Positions 8,929-17,120 of a DNA stretch of 64,000 bases are shown one piece after another. Position numbers and translations under genes: made by a program. This DNA is from Alkalibacterium sp. MB6 (GTDB taxonomy: Bacteria > Bacillota > Bacilli > Lactobacillales > Carnobacteriaceae_A), in contig NZ_PREX01000003.1 in NCBI RefSeq assembly GCF_009935905.1, forward strand, positions 1-64,000. Direction: 5' to 3'. Position 1 is the stretch's first letter; the number at the start of each line of letters is the position of its first letter. Under the pieces are notes generated by a model that was given only the letters and a program-made list of their open reading frames with translations, was not told the origin of the DNA and searched no databases.

Positions 8929-9070
8929 ATAAACGGGGCTGGGAAATAACTAGCTGAATTAGAAGACACCTTCAAATCTAGGAAAAATGATCCTTGATTT
9001 GAAGGTGTTTTTAATTACTCAGATTTATAAATTATTACTAAAAGGTGACTTTTTTCCCAGCCCCGTTTAT
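8929..9070. repeat. 142-bp element with 18-bp perfect terminal inverted repeats and nested hairpin
   Basis: Left end ATAAACGGGGCTGGGAAA (8929-8946) and right end (9053-9070) are perfect 18-bp inverse copies. Inside is a second perfect 13-bp inverted repeat (8966-8978 and 8996-9008, ACACCTTCAAATC and complement) followed by a T run. It fills the whole gap between two convergent genes, so it works at least as a terminator in both directions. The double nesting and sharp ends also resemble a miniature inverted-repeat element. No second copy was noticed in this window. Confidence 0.7.
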
Positions 9071-9072
9071 TG

Positions 9073-10062
9073 TTAGTCATCAGCGACTTTTATAATGATT
9101 TTTCCAATATTCTCGTTGTCTTCCATTTGTCTGTGAGCTTCATTCACTTCACTAAATGGAACAACAGAGTGAATAACAGGTTTCAATTGTCCTTTTTCAA
9201 ATAATGGCATGGCTCGTTTTTCAAATTCTTTAGTTAATTTTGCTTTGTAGTCATCACTTCTTGGGGTCAATAGAGTCCCTTTTAACGCTATTCGTTTAAC
9301 CATTAAATCAATTAAAGACACGTTTTCTACATGGGTCCCACCAAGCGTCCCAATTAACACCCACCTTGAATCGAAAGCAGCACTCGCATAGTTCTTCTTC
9401 CAATAAGATGCCCCAACAAAATCCAGTATAACGTCCACACCTTCATCTTTAGTTTGATCCAAGACGATTTCATCAAAAGAATTTTCTTTATAATTAATAA
9501 CATAGTCTGCTCCGAGTTCTCTTGCAAACTCTAGCTTTTTTTCCTGGCCTGCCGTCGCAAATACAGTAGCATGACTCAAGGTTTTAGCTAATTGAATGGC
9601 CGCTGTCCCTACTCCGCTTCCCGCTGCATGAATAAGAACGCGTTCCTTCTCTTTTAATTCACCTAGCCAATAGAGTGTTTGATAAGCTGTCAGGAACACT
9701 TCAGGTATAGCAGCCCCTTCTTCCATTGTTAATGAATCAGGCAAAACAATTGCACGATTAGCTGGTATGATTACATATTCTGCGTAACCCCCTCGGTTAA
9801 CAAGCCCAGCCACACGCGTTCCTGGTTTCAATGTGGCGTCCGGTGAATTATTCTCTACCACTATGCCACTCACTTCTACTCCCAATATAGGATAAGGTGC
9901 GGTCAACGACGTATTTTGGCGCGTCATTATGTCTGTACGATTGACTCCTGCCGCTTTGACCTCAATTAAAAGTTCCCCTTCTTTAGGAATCGGCTTAGAC
10001 TGTTCCTCCATTAATAAATTGTCTCTTGAACCGGGTTCGTTAACTGTCCAAACTTTCATCAT
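9073..10062 (-). CDS. Zinc-binding-dehydrogenase-family NADPH:quinone reductase
   Basis: A 329-residue medium-chain dehydrogenase/reductase of the quinone oxidoreductase class. It has an N-terminal GroES-like domain (GELLIEVKAAGVNRTDIMTR) and a Rossmann domain with the nucleotide motif HAAGSGVGTAAIQLAK (about residues 142-157). Structural-zinc cysteines are absent, as in the QOR/PIG3 branch. It would reduce quinones or other electrophiles with NADPH. Two adjacent ATG codons follow AAAGGAG; the second (10059) has the better spacing. It is divergent from mhqO-mhqD, another quinone-stress unit, which suggests a shared theme of electrophile defence. Confidence 0.82.
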   Translation of the reverse strand: MMKVWTVNEPGSRDNLLMEEQSKPIPKEGELLIEVKAAGVNRTDIMTRQNTSLTAPYPILGVEVSGIVVENNSPDATLKPGTRVAGLVNRGGYAEYVIIPANRAIVLPDSLTMEEGAAIPEVFLTAYQTLYWLGELKEKERVLIHAAGSGVGTAAIQLAKTLSHATVFATAGQEKKLEFARELGADYVINYKENSFDEIVLDQTKDEGVDVILDFVGASYWKKNYASAAFDSRWVLIGTLGGTHVENVSLIDLMVKRIALKGTLLTPRSDDYKAKLTKEFEKRAMPLFEKGQLKPVIHSVVPFSEVNEAHRQMEDNENIGKIIIKVADD

Positions 10063-10235
10063 TGTCTCCTTTCGATTTTTCCAATGCCTGTATCAGTTCT
10101 TCTACTTCACTTTGTTTACGTCTGTGGACTTCCTCAGAACCTGGTAAACCTATGCTACTTATCTCCACATTTAGTATAGCATAAGTCCCTTTTCTTCATG
10201 ATTTTTAACAGTTTTAAAGCTGTTGGGTTGGATGG

Positions 10236-10294
10236 TTGACAATAAGTCAGTTGCCCTATATACTAATAATTGTATATAGTTCGAATTCGAGATA
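10236..10294 (+). promoter_or_regulatory. mhqOD promoter with MhqR-like operator
   Basis: A near-perfect promoter: TTGACA (10236-10241), 17-bp spacer, TATACT (10259-10264). Downstream, at 10277-10294, lies TAGTTCGAATTCGAGATA, with the perfect core palindrome TCGAATTCGA. This differs at only two positions from the Bacillus subtilis MhqR operator as I recall it (TATCTCGAATTCGAGATA). MhqR is a MarR-type repressor inactivated by quinones that controls mhqO and mhqD homologues, the genes found directly downstream. The promoter is seen; the repressor identity is inferred. Confidence 0.7.
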
Positions 10295-10313
10295 AAGTCA
10301 AGGAGAGATAAAT

Positions 10314-11243
10314 ATGAAACGAACATTAGGTATTCACCACATCACCTCAATTGTTGGTCATCCACAAGAAAACGCAGAATTTTATGGTAATGTCTTAGGC
10401 TTACGTTTAATCAAAAAAACAGTTAACTTCGATGATCCGCAGACTTATCACTTGTATTTTGGAAATGAGGGCGGAGACCCAGGAACGATTATTACCTTCT
10501 TCCCTTGGGCAAATGCACGTCAAGGTCGCATTGGCGGTGGACAAGTTGGGGTGACCACTTACGCTGTTCCAGTAAATAGCTTCGACTTTTGGAAAAATCA
10601 CTTAGCTGATAAAGGCATTCACGTGACTGAGACGACGCGTTTTGGAGAAGACTATCTTCAGTTTGAAGATGTGCACGGATTAAAACTGGAACTCGTTGAA
10701 AGAGAAGCCGGCAAACCTAATACATGGTCCAATTCAGGTCTATCCCCTGATGTTGCCATTAAGGGCTTTGGCGGAGCAACACTGTACTCACTGAATCCAC
10801 AAGGAACAATTCAAACTCTGACTGAGACGATGGGCTTGGAAAAAATCGGTGAAGAAAACGGTTTGGTTCGTTTAAAAGCTATCGGTGAAACAGCTAATAT
10901 AATCGATGTTCCCACAGAACCCGTACCAAACGGTCGTATCGGAGTGGGCATAGTTCACCACATTGCTTGGCGTGCGAATGATCAACAAGACCACTTGGAA
11001 TGGCAATCGCTTGTCAGCTATAAAGGCCATAATGTAACTGAAGTGAAAGACAGAAATTATTTTGATGCGATTTACTTTAAAGAACCGGGAACTATTCTTT
11101 TTGAAATTGCTACCGATACTCCTGGCTTTGCTCATGATGAATCCTATGAGACAATGGGGAGTGAATTGAAACTACCACCGCAGTACGAAAGTCGTCGTGA
11201 GGAATTAGAGCAAGTCCTTCCTCCCATCAATTTAACTAACTAA
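10314..11243 (+). CDS. mhqO: Ring-cleaving dioxygenase-like glyoxalase-fold protein MhqO
   Basis: A 309-residue protein with two vicinal-oxygen-chelate (VOC) repeats. The first begins GIHHITSIVGHPQENAEFY and the second around residue 145; HHIAWRA near residue 217 repeats the metal-binding His. Length and motifs match the MhqO/MhqA/MhqE group (YdfO, YkcA), which are annotated as hydroquinone-specific extradiol dioxygenases and are induced by methylhydroquinone. It is the first gene of an operon with a carboxylesterase 13 bp downstream and has a strong AAGGAGAG ribosome binding site. It probably helps degrade or sequester quinone compounds. The exact chemistry is not proven for the family. Confidence 0.85.
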   Translation: MKRTLGIHHITSIVGHPQENAEFYGNVLGLRLIKKTVNFDDPQTYHLYFGNEGGDPGTIITFFPWANARQGRIGGGQVGVTTYAVPVNSFDFWKNHLADKGIHVTETTRFGEDYLQFEDVHGLKLELVEREAGKPNTWSNSGLSPDVAIKGFGGATLYSLNPQGTIQTLTETMGLEKIGEENGLVRLKAIGETANIIDVPTEPVPNGRIGVGIVHHIAWRANDQQDHLEWQSLVSYKGHNVTEVKDRNYFDAIYFKEPGTILFEIATDTPGFAHDESYETMGSELKLPPQYESRREELEQVLPPINLTN

Positions 11244-11256
11244 AGGAGAGATTCAG

Positions 11257-11871
11257 ATGAATCACAAACACCTATTCAAAGAAGGAACAGATTTAGCTGG
11301 ACCAACTTTACTCTTGTTGCATGGAACGGGCGGAAATGAACATGACTTATTGCCATTAGCTGAGCGAGTGAACCCTGATGCCAACGTATTGAGTGTGAGA
11401 GGAAATGTCAGCGAAAATGGCATGCCACGTTATTTCAGAAGACTAGAAGAAGGGGTCTTTGATATTGAAGATTTAAAAAGACGCACAAAAGAATTGTACG
11501 ACTTCCTTGATGATGCAGCTAAAGAGTATGGCTTTGACCGTTCAAAACTCGTTGCCATTGGTTATTCAAATGGGGCGAATATTGCTGGAAGCTTGCTCTT
11601 CCACTATAAGGATGCCTTAAAAGCTGCCATTCTTCATCATCCCATGGTCCCTTTAAGAGACATTGAACTGCCTGATTTGACTAACACACCCGTCTTTATC
11701 GGTGCAGGGACGAATGACCCGATTTGCCCGCCGGAAGAGTCTGAGGAACTGAGCACTCTATTACATGATGCAGGTGCTCAAGTTAAGTTGCACTGGGAAC
11801 ATCACGGCCATCAATTGTCAGCTACTGAATTACAAGAAGCTGTTAATTGGTATAAGGAATTATCTATATAA
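11257..11871 (+). CDS. mhqD: Alpha/beta hydrolase (carboxylesterase) MhqD
   Basis: A 204-residue alpha/beta hydrolase with the oxyanion segment LLLHGTGGNEHDLL (residues 18-31), nucleophile elbow GYSNGA (Ser near 105), acid in GAGTNDPICP (Asp near 153) and catalytic His in HHGHQLS (about 185). This is the phospholipase/carboxylesterase family and matches MhqD in size and motifs. It is co-transcribed with the MhqO-like dioxygenase gene, the same partnership as in the Bacillus MhqR regulon, so a role in quinone-like compound resistance follows. Confidence 0.85.
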   Translation: MNHKHLFKEGTDLAGPTLLLLHGTGGNEHDLLPLAERVNPDANVLSVRGNVSENGMPRYFRRLEEGVFDIEDLKRRTKELYDFLDDAAKEYGFDRSKLVAIGYSNGANIAGSLLFHYKDALKAAILHHPMVPLRDIELPDLTNTPVFIGAGTNDPICPPEESEELSTLLHDAGAQVKLHWEHHGHQLSATELQEAVNWYKELSI

Positions 11872-11874
11872 TAC

Positions 11875-11911
11875 AAAAGAGTTCAGCCCAATAACAGGTT
11901 GAACTCTTTTT
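11875..11911. terminator. Bidirectional terminator mhqD / yccF
   Basis: AAAAGAGTTCA paired with TTGAACTCTTTT in the gap between the convergent genes, with T runs in both orientations. Confidence 0.8.
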
Positions 11912-11917
11912 AACTGA

Positions 11918-12289
11918 TTATGCTCGAATGATGCGTGCACCAAATGGTCTAAGGGCCAACTCGGCCAACTTAAAGTGCTGGAGTCCAAAAGGAATGCCGA
12001 TAATGGTCAAGCATAAAACGATCCCGACCCCTACTTCTTCCAATGCTAAAGGCACACCCCCTAATATAAGCCACAATACATTAAGTAATAGCGACCCTCT
12101 TCTTCGGGTAAATTCAATATCTTTTCCAAAAGGAGCTGCAGAGACTTTGGCAAACTTAAAACATTGCTGTCCTACAGGAATACCGACAATCGTTATAGAC
12201 CACAATATACCTAAAACTCCCCAACTGAGGAAAGAGATGAATCCTCCAAAAATAAACCACGCGATGTTTCCTAATAGTTCAAACGTATT
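11918..12289 (-). CDS. YccF-domain membrane protein, start codon unclear
   Basis: YccF (DUF307) proteins are about 120 residues long with two repeats of a GG-x-hydrophobic helix followed by ITIxGIPxGxQ. Both repeats are here: FELLGNIAWFIFGG then SITIVGIPVGQQ, and LLLNVLWLILGG then LTIIGIPFGLQ. The full family length is encoded in frame from about 12289, but no ATG, GTG or TTG occurs in frame between the upstream TAA and the TTG at 12205, which would remove the first membrane repeat. A ribosome-binding-like AGAAAGGA sits just upstream of 12289. Either a rare start codon is used or the start was lost by a small mutation or sequencing error. Confidence 0.65.
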   Translation of the reverse strand, partial: NTFELLGNIAWFIFGGFISFLSWGVLGILWSITIVGIPVGQQCFKFAKVSAAPFGKDIEFTRRRGSLLLNVLWLILGGVPLALEEVGVGIVLCLTIIGIPFGLQHFKLAELALRPFGARIIRA

Positions 12290-12312
12290 ATCCTTTCTAA
12301 TTCTTACTTATG

Positions 12313-13506
12313 TTAAAAGAAATCGTACAGTTCCGGTTGCTGTCTAATAATCACTTTGTCTAGTGCTCGAATGGCTTCTTCGCTACCTTTAAGCTTCTCC
12401 TGAAAATGGAGTTCTGGCACTGTTCGAGCTCCCATAAAGAGTTGACTCCACGTTTTTATATCCGCAGAAACGGTGTCTTCATCCGGGAACTTACCGTCTC
12501 CATTCTTCTTGATGTCAATGCTTCGATTCTCTTTTTTAATAGTGTAATGAGCCGTATTCCAATCAATCGTCTCATCGTTAACGTTAATTATAATCGACTG
12601 ATTGTCTTCTAGTTGGAATGGGTAATAACTCAGGAATCTTTCCATATCAACTACTCTAGCCATCATTCCAGATACCCATTTCTGCTCTGCCCATTGCTCT
12701 TTAAATAAATGAGAGAGGTTATTTCCTCCGCCTGTTTCAAATGTAAACCGATCAAACTGAGCCCGGTGACTGCCAACAAAGGACCATAAGGCTTTTTCAG
12801 CTCGTCCGGTCATAGCAACCAGTTCGTTCATATTAAACACTCTGCCTTTTTTCGAGCTAAAACTATACAAGAGATAACCCTCTGCTTCGCCTTTTTCATT
12901 TCGACAGATTGCTACATAATGTTCTTCTTTTTTAAAGTCTTTCCCTTGCCAAACCCACTCATGTCGGTCAACAGGACCTACTTTAGATTGATAGGTTTTC
13001 TTATAGACTTCTGCCAATATTTCGCGTTCTTCTTCCCCATTTACCCGTTTAACCGATAAAGTGGAGTCCGCATCATACACTAAAGACAAGTCTTCAATGC
13101 TGTATTCTCTCATTTCAAAGACTAGTTCATAGCCGAATTGACGGTAAAAGACATGAGAAAAAGGAGCTAGGTAAGACAGTGTCATGTTTTCTTGTTTCAT
13201 TATTTTAAATGCTTCTTTGAATAATGCTCTGATATTTCCTTTTCCTCGAGCCTCGGGATAGCTGGCCACGTTGGCGATTCCACCCATTTTAATACTTTGA
13301 CCATGCAAAAAGACGTTGTATTTTCTAAGAACCATAGCAGACTGTAGCTCGCCTTGTTCAGTAAATGCACCTAGAGCAACAAGATGTTCCCAGTTTCGCT
13401 CTGTTCGCTCTCTCCTTGAACTGGCAGTGGGATCTGTTGGGAAAGCATAAGACTGCAAGTCTAAATATGCATCGAGATCTTTCTTTTCTATTTGTCTGAT
13501 TATCAT
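12313..13506 (-). CDS. Eis-like GNAT acetyltransferase
   Basis: A 397-residue protein of the Eis family: an N-terminal GNAT domain with the acetyl-CoA motif GGIANVASYPEARGKGNIRALF (shown in part; about residues 77-98), a second GNAT-like half, and a C-terminal sterol-carrier-like domain ending in the typical C-terminal carboxylate (YDFF). Eis proteins acetylate amines on small molecules or proteins, including aminoglycosides in mycobacteria; the Firmicute substrates are unknown. The start is set at the ATG at 13506 behind AAGGAG; the open frame upstream has no ribosome binding site. Confidence 0.82.
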   Translation of the reverse strand: MIIRQIEKKDLDAYLDLQSYAFPTDPTASSRRERTERNWEHLVALGAFTEQGELQSAMVLRKYNVFLHGQSIKMGGIANVASYPEARGKGNIRALFKEAFKIMKQENMTLSYLAPFSHVFYRQFGYELVFEMREYSIEDLSLVYDADSTLSVKRVNGEEEREILAEVYKKTYQSKVGPVDRHEWVWQGKDFKKEEHYVAICRNEKGEAEGYLLYSFSSKKGRVFNMNELVAMTGRAEKALWSFVGSHRAQFDRFTFETGGGNNLSHLFKEQWAEQKWVSGMMARVVDMERFLSYYPFQLEDNQSIIINVNDETIDWNTAHYTIKKENRSIDIKKNGDGKFPDEDTVSADIKTWSQLFMGARTVPELHFQEKLKGSEEAIRALDKVIIRQQPELYDFF

Positions 13507-13543
13507 AGGTATTCTCCTTGTAAAAAATTTACATTGTTCTAGT

Positions 13544-14398
13544 CTAACTGACTTGTGGTGGACGTTCATTTTTATTATCAGGCTCAGTGAAGTCCGGATG
13601 ACTCCACGCCAATAGGTAGTCCATATCCTCTTCCTCTAATTTAAAATCAAATACATCGATATTTCCTTTAATCCGCTCTTCATGGACAGATTTTGTTAGT
13701 GGAATAATGCCTAAATCTATACTAAAACGCAACAAAATCTGTGCGACACTCTTCTGGTACTTCTCTTTCATTCTCTTCATCTTGGCATCTTCCATTATAA
13801 CGGATAAAGGCTTGAGTGGTGAATAGGCCTGAAGTAGGATAGTGTGTTTTTTACAGTAATTACGTGTTTCCGTTTGAGTGACCCCCGGATGAATTAATAG
13901 CTGGTTAACCATTGGTTTGATACGGGCATGGTTAACTAAGTTTTCCAAGTGTTCTACGGAAAAGTTACTGACTCCGATTGCTTTCAAGATGCCTTCTTCA
14001 TAGAGTTCTTCCATCGCTCTCCATGTGCCTAAGTTATCTTTTTGCCAATTATCGCCGTGTCCTTTTACCACTGGCCAGTGAATTAAATACAAATCAAGGT
14101 AATCTGTTTGTAGTTTGTTTAACGACTCGGCTACTTCTCGCTTAACGTTTTCATAACCGTGAGCGGCATTTCTCAGTTTGCTTGTTAAAAACAACTCTTC
14201 TCTAGAAATCGGAAGCTCCTTCAAAGCCTGACCTATCGCCTCTTCATTTTGATAAGCAGCGGCTCCGTCTATTAATCTGTAACCTGCGTCGATGGCATGT
14301 TTAAGGCTGGATTTAACTTCTTCATCGTTGGTATTTTGCCACATCCCAAACCCAATTGCTGGAATCTCTAATCCATTAGCTAGTGTATACGTTAACAT
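13544..14398 (-). CDS. Aldo/keto reductase
   Basis: A 284-residue TIM-barrel reductase with all four catalytic residues in place: Asp in RLIDGAAAYQNE (Asp near 44, Tyr near 49), Lys in LTSKLRN (about 75) and His in YLIHWPV (about 108). It also has the NADPH-binding PLTKS motif near residue 235. Several close relatives reduce methylglyoxal or 2,5-diketogluconate. It has a GAGGAGG ribosome binding site and lies just upstream of the Eis-like gene in the same direction, so the two may share a transcript. Confidence 0.88.
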   Translation of the reverse strand: MLTYTLANGLEIPAIGFGMWQNTNDEEVKSSLKHAIDAGYRLIDGAAAYQNEEAIGQALKELPISREELFLTSKLRNAAHGYENVKREVAESLNKLQTDYLDLYLIHWPVVKGHGDNWQKDNLGTWRAMEELYEEGILKAIGVSNFSVEHLENLVNHARIKPMVNQLLIHPGVTQTETRNYCKKHTILLQAYSPLKPLSVIMEDAKMKRMKEKYQKSVAQILLRFSIDLGIIPLTKSVHEERIKGNIDVFDFKLEEEDMDYLLAWSHPDFTEPDNKNERPPQVS

Positions 14399-14525
14399 TT
14401 TTTCCTCCTCAATATGTGCTGGCTGATAATGTGCTTTTTATGCAAAAACAAGCTATGACTAGTATACTATACTTAGGGAATCACTGATACGTTAAGCGTT
14501 TCTATGAACACAAGGAGGATTTTTC

Positions 14526-15713
14526 ATGGCTTTATTAGAAGATTTAACGAAACAATTAGAAGAAAAAGAAGAACGCATGATAGAGATTCGTCGCTACCTT
14601 CATGCTCACCCTGAATTATCATTTGAAGAAGAACAGACTGCCGCTTACATTGAAGAGTTCTATAAAGATGCGCCTATTGATGCCATCCAAACGAACTTTG
14701 GTGGTGAACGAGGCATTGTAGTGGATATCAAAGGGAATGGCGATGGTCCAAAGATTGCATTGAGAGCTGACTTTGATGCCTTGCCTATTAAAGAAGAAAC
14801 CGATTTGCCTTTCGCATCTAAAAACGAAGGTGTTATGCATGCTTGTGGCCACGATGCACACACGGCTTATATGCTAGTACTAGCGGAAACTCTAGCAGAA
14901 ATGAAAGACCAACTCAATGGATCCGTTCGTATTATTCACCAACCTGCTGAAGAAATGCCGCCAGGTGGTGCACTTGGTATGGTTAAAGCGGGTGTACTGG
15001 ATGATGTCGATGCCGTTTTAGGTATTCACGTGATGTCCTCTATGGAAAGTGGCAAAGTTTTTTACAGAAGTGGTGAAACTCAGACTGGCCGTGCTAAATT
15101 TGTCATGAAAGTCCAAGGTCGAGGCGGACATGGCGCTTCACCCCATACAGCAAATGACTCCATTGTCGCAGCCAGCGCTTTTGTCATGAATGTTCAGACG
15201 ATTATTAGTCGACGCATCGATCCATTTGACACAGCCGTTGTTACTATCGGTTCTTTTGACGGAAAAGGTCAGTTTAATATTATTAAAGATGCTGTGACGT
15301 TAGAAGGCGATGTTCGAGCGATGTCTCAATCAGCCCGAGAAAAAGTAGAAAAAGAAGTGCGTCAAATCGCTAAAGGAATTGAAGAAATGTATGGCGTGAC
15401 TGTTGAACTGGATTACGTCAATGACTACCCTGTCTTAATCAATGATGAAACCGTCACGAATAAGGTTCGCGATGCTTTAGTAGAAGCTCAAATTGCTGAA
15501 GTTACGGACGTGGTTGAAGTGGAACCACAATCCCCTTCAGAAGACTTTGCCTATTATCTACAGGAAAAACCTGGATCCTTCTTTTATGTCGGCGCTCAGC
15601 CCACAGACAAGGATTGGTACCCACACCACCATCCTAAATTTGACATCGACGAGAACAGCTTGATCATCAGCGCCAAATCCATGGCAGCTGTCGTCGCTTC
15701 TTATTGCGGATAA
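14526..15713 (+). CDS. M20-family amidohydrolase (N-acyl amino acid / hippurate type)
   Basis: A 395-residue metallopeptidase-fold amidohydrolase. The M20D landmarks are present: RRYLHAHPELSFEE at the N-terminus, the metal/catalytic ACGHDAHTA (about residues 103-111), HQPAEE (about 138-143), the lid-domain GGHGASPH and the C-terminal SEDFAYY. Such enzymes remove acyl groups from amino acids or act on indole-acetyl or gamma-glutamyl conjugates; the substrate is open. AAGGAGG lies before the ATG. Monocistronic, with a terminator just downstream. Confidence 0.87.
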   Translation: MALLEDLTKQLEEKEERMIEIRRYLHAHPELSFEEEQTAAYIEEFYKDAPIDAIQTNFGGERGIVVDIKGNGDGPKIALRADFDALPIKEETDLPFASKNEGVMHACGHDAHTAYMLVLAETLAEMKDQLNGSVRIIHQPAEEMPPGGALGMVKAGVLDDVDAVLGIHVMSSMESGKVFYRSGETQTGRAKFVMKVQGRGGHGASPHTANDSIVAASAFVMNVQTIISRRIDPFDTAVVTIGSFDGKGQFNIIKDAVTLEGDVRAMSQSAREKVEKEVRQIAKGIEEMYGVTVELDYVNDYPVLINDETVTNKVRDALVEAQIAEVTDVVEVEPQSPSEDFAYYLQEKPGSFFYVGAQPTDKDWYPHHHPKFDIDENSLIISAKSMAAVVASYCG

Positions 15714-15730
15714 TTAAATACTGGAAGAGA

Positions 15731-15762
15731 TGAGTCAGCTTCTATGGAGCTGGCTCTTTTTT
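15731..15762 (+). terminator. Terminator after M20 amidohydrolase gene
   Basis: GAGTCAGCT and AGCTGGCTC pair around a short loop and are followed by a T run. Confidence 0.75.
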
Positions 15763-15794
15763 GGGGTTAAGTTGAGCATATAAGAGTCGGTTTA

Positions 15795-15855
15795 ACCATA
15801 CTCAAATTAAAAAATTGACTGAGTATGGAGATAACTGGCTCTTTTCTCCATACTC
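15795..15855. repeat. Short inverted repeats in gap before the ATP-grasp gene
   Basis: A perfect 11-bp inverted repeat (GAGTATGGAGA at 15821-15831, complement at 15845-15855) plus a third partial copy CCATACTC near 15796. It could be a second terminator or a regulatory hairpin. Nothing coding was seen in this 270-bp gap. Confidence 0.45.
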
Positions 15856-15986
15856 AAAGACTATTCATTCTTGAGTACAGAGAAAAGACCGGCATGATTA
15901 TTCACTCTGTTTGTCATTGAGCCGAATACATACTATACTACTACTGTTGACTACACTAGCAATGCCTTGAAAAGGAGATAGATCAT

Positions 15987-16916
15987 TTGAAAAAAGTTTA
16001 TATTATACATGAAAACATGGATTGGACGAGGCATTTAACCGCTCGATTGGATGAGTTGAATGTGCCTTACGAAGACTGGCATTTAGGAGACGGATTAGTA
16101 GACATCCAATCCCTTCCTGAAGACGGACTCTATTACAACCGGATGAGCGCCTCTTCTCACACTCGAGGCAACCGATACGCTCCCGAATTAACTGAGCAAG
16201 TGTTAACGTGGCTCGAACAAAAAGGGGCTCGCGTGATAAACGGAACAGGTGCCATTAACTTGGAAGTCAGTAAGTTGAAGCAATATTTAGCATTACAGGC
16301 AAATGGGATCCAAACGCCTAAAACAATTGGAGCCGTTGGTAAGGATAACATCGTTAAAGCCGCTGAACAGTTGAATGAGTTCCCTTTTATCATTAAACAT
16401 AACCGTGCGGGTAAAGGACTGGGCGTACAGTTGCTCTACTCGATCAACGAATTAACCACCTACATGGATGGACCGGATTTTGAAGACTCCATTGATGGGA
16501 TTACCTTGGTTCAGCAGTATATCAAATCCCCGGACGGTCATATTATTCGTGCTGAATTTATTGGCGGTAAGTATCTTTATTCCGTCAAAGTCGATTCGAG
16601 TGACGGTTTTGAATTGTGCCCAGCTGATATTTGCCAAATCGGACCAGATGGGAAGCCTATTGCTGAGGAGAGTAAATTTACGATAATTGATCCTCTTCCA
16701 AAAGAGCAAATAGATCGTTACGAAGCTTTTTTGAAAGATCAGCGTATCGATGTTGCCGCTATAGAGTTTATCATCGATGAAAAAGGCGACGTTTACTCAT
16801 ACGACGTGAACACAAATACCAATTACAATGAAGAAGCCGAAAAAGCAGCCGAAACGTTCGCTATGCTCCATCTAGCTGAGTATTTGCGTGACGAATTGAA
16901 TGCTTTAAGTAACTAA
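15987..16916 (+). CDS. RimK-like ATP-grasp ligase
   Basis: A 309-residue ATP-grasp protein. An N-terminal pre-grasp domain (with YYNRMSASSHTRG near residues 50-62) is followed by the ATP-grasp core (KLKQYLALQANGIQTPKT; the phosphate loop FIIKHNRAGKGLGVQLL near 132-148) and the Mg-binding residues in AAIEFIIDEKGDVYSYDVN (Glu, Asn near 260-275). This arrangement is that of RimK/LysX-type carboxylate-amine ligases, which add amino acids such as glutamate to peptides or cofactors. The start is a TTG preceded by AAAAGGAG at ideal spacing. No partner gene reveals the substrate. Confidence 0.8.
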   Translation: MKKVYIIHENMDWTRHLTARLDELNVPYEDWHLGDGLVDIQSLPEDGLYYNRMSASSHTRGNRYAPELTEQVLTWLEQKGARVINGTGAINLEVSKLKQYLALQANGIQTPKTIGAVGKDNIVKAAEQLNEFPFIIKHNRAGKGLGVQLLYSINELTTYMDGPDFEDSIDGITLVQQYIKSPDGHIIRAEFIGGKYLYSVKVDSSDGFELCPADICQIGPDGKPIAEESKFTIIDPLPKEQIDRYEAFLKDQRIDVAAIEFIIDEKGDVYSYDVNTNTNYNEEAEKAAETFAMLHLAEYLRDELNALSN

Positions 16917-16940
16917 TACAGAAGATAACTGTTTATCCTT

Positions 16941-17024
16941 CACTTCAGTCACGGTTTATTCTCTGAACTGCACATTAAACGGCTTTAACCTGCACTTCAG
17001 TCACGGTTTATTCTCTGAACTGCA
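16941..17024. repeat. Two perfect 32-bp direct repeats, 52-bp period
   Basis: The 32-bp sequence beginning CACTTCAGTCACGGTTTATT occurs at 16941-16972 and again at 16993-17024, identical, and continues with one mismatch for 7 more bases. The duplicated unit lies between the ATP-grasp gene and its terminator. Confidence 0.85.
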
Positions 17025-17031
17025 TATTAAA

Positions 17032-17090
17032 AACCCCATTAAACTCTTTGGCAAGCCTATTCAAGCCAACTCGTTTAATGGGGTTTTATT
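17032..17090. terminator. Bidirectional terminator
   Basis: A 13-bp inverted repeat (AACCCCATTAAAC, complement 17073-17085) with a 28-base loop and T runs lies between the convergent ATP-grasp and dehydrogenase genes. Confidence 0.75.
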
Positions 17091-17120
17091 TAAATTAAGA
17101 AAGGGGTCTATTCTGCCCTA

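Noticed and set aside
11928-12347. 139-codon plus-strand ORF
   Set aside because: It lies antisense to the YccF-domain gene, lacks a ribosome binding site and has low-complexity Asn/Pro content; it is a shadow frame.
14484-14500. Two AAGCGTTTC motifs (near 14495 and 20800) as catabolite sites
   Set aside because: Only the right half fits the cre consensus in both, so chance is likely in AT-rich upstream DNA.
16941-17024. Direct repeats as a CRISPR array
   Set aside because: Only two copies, 20-bp spacing, no leader and no cas genes nearby.
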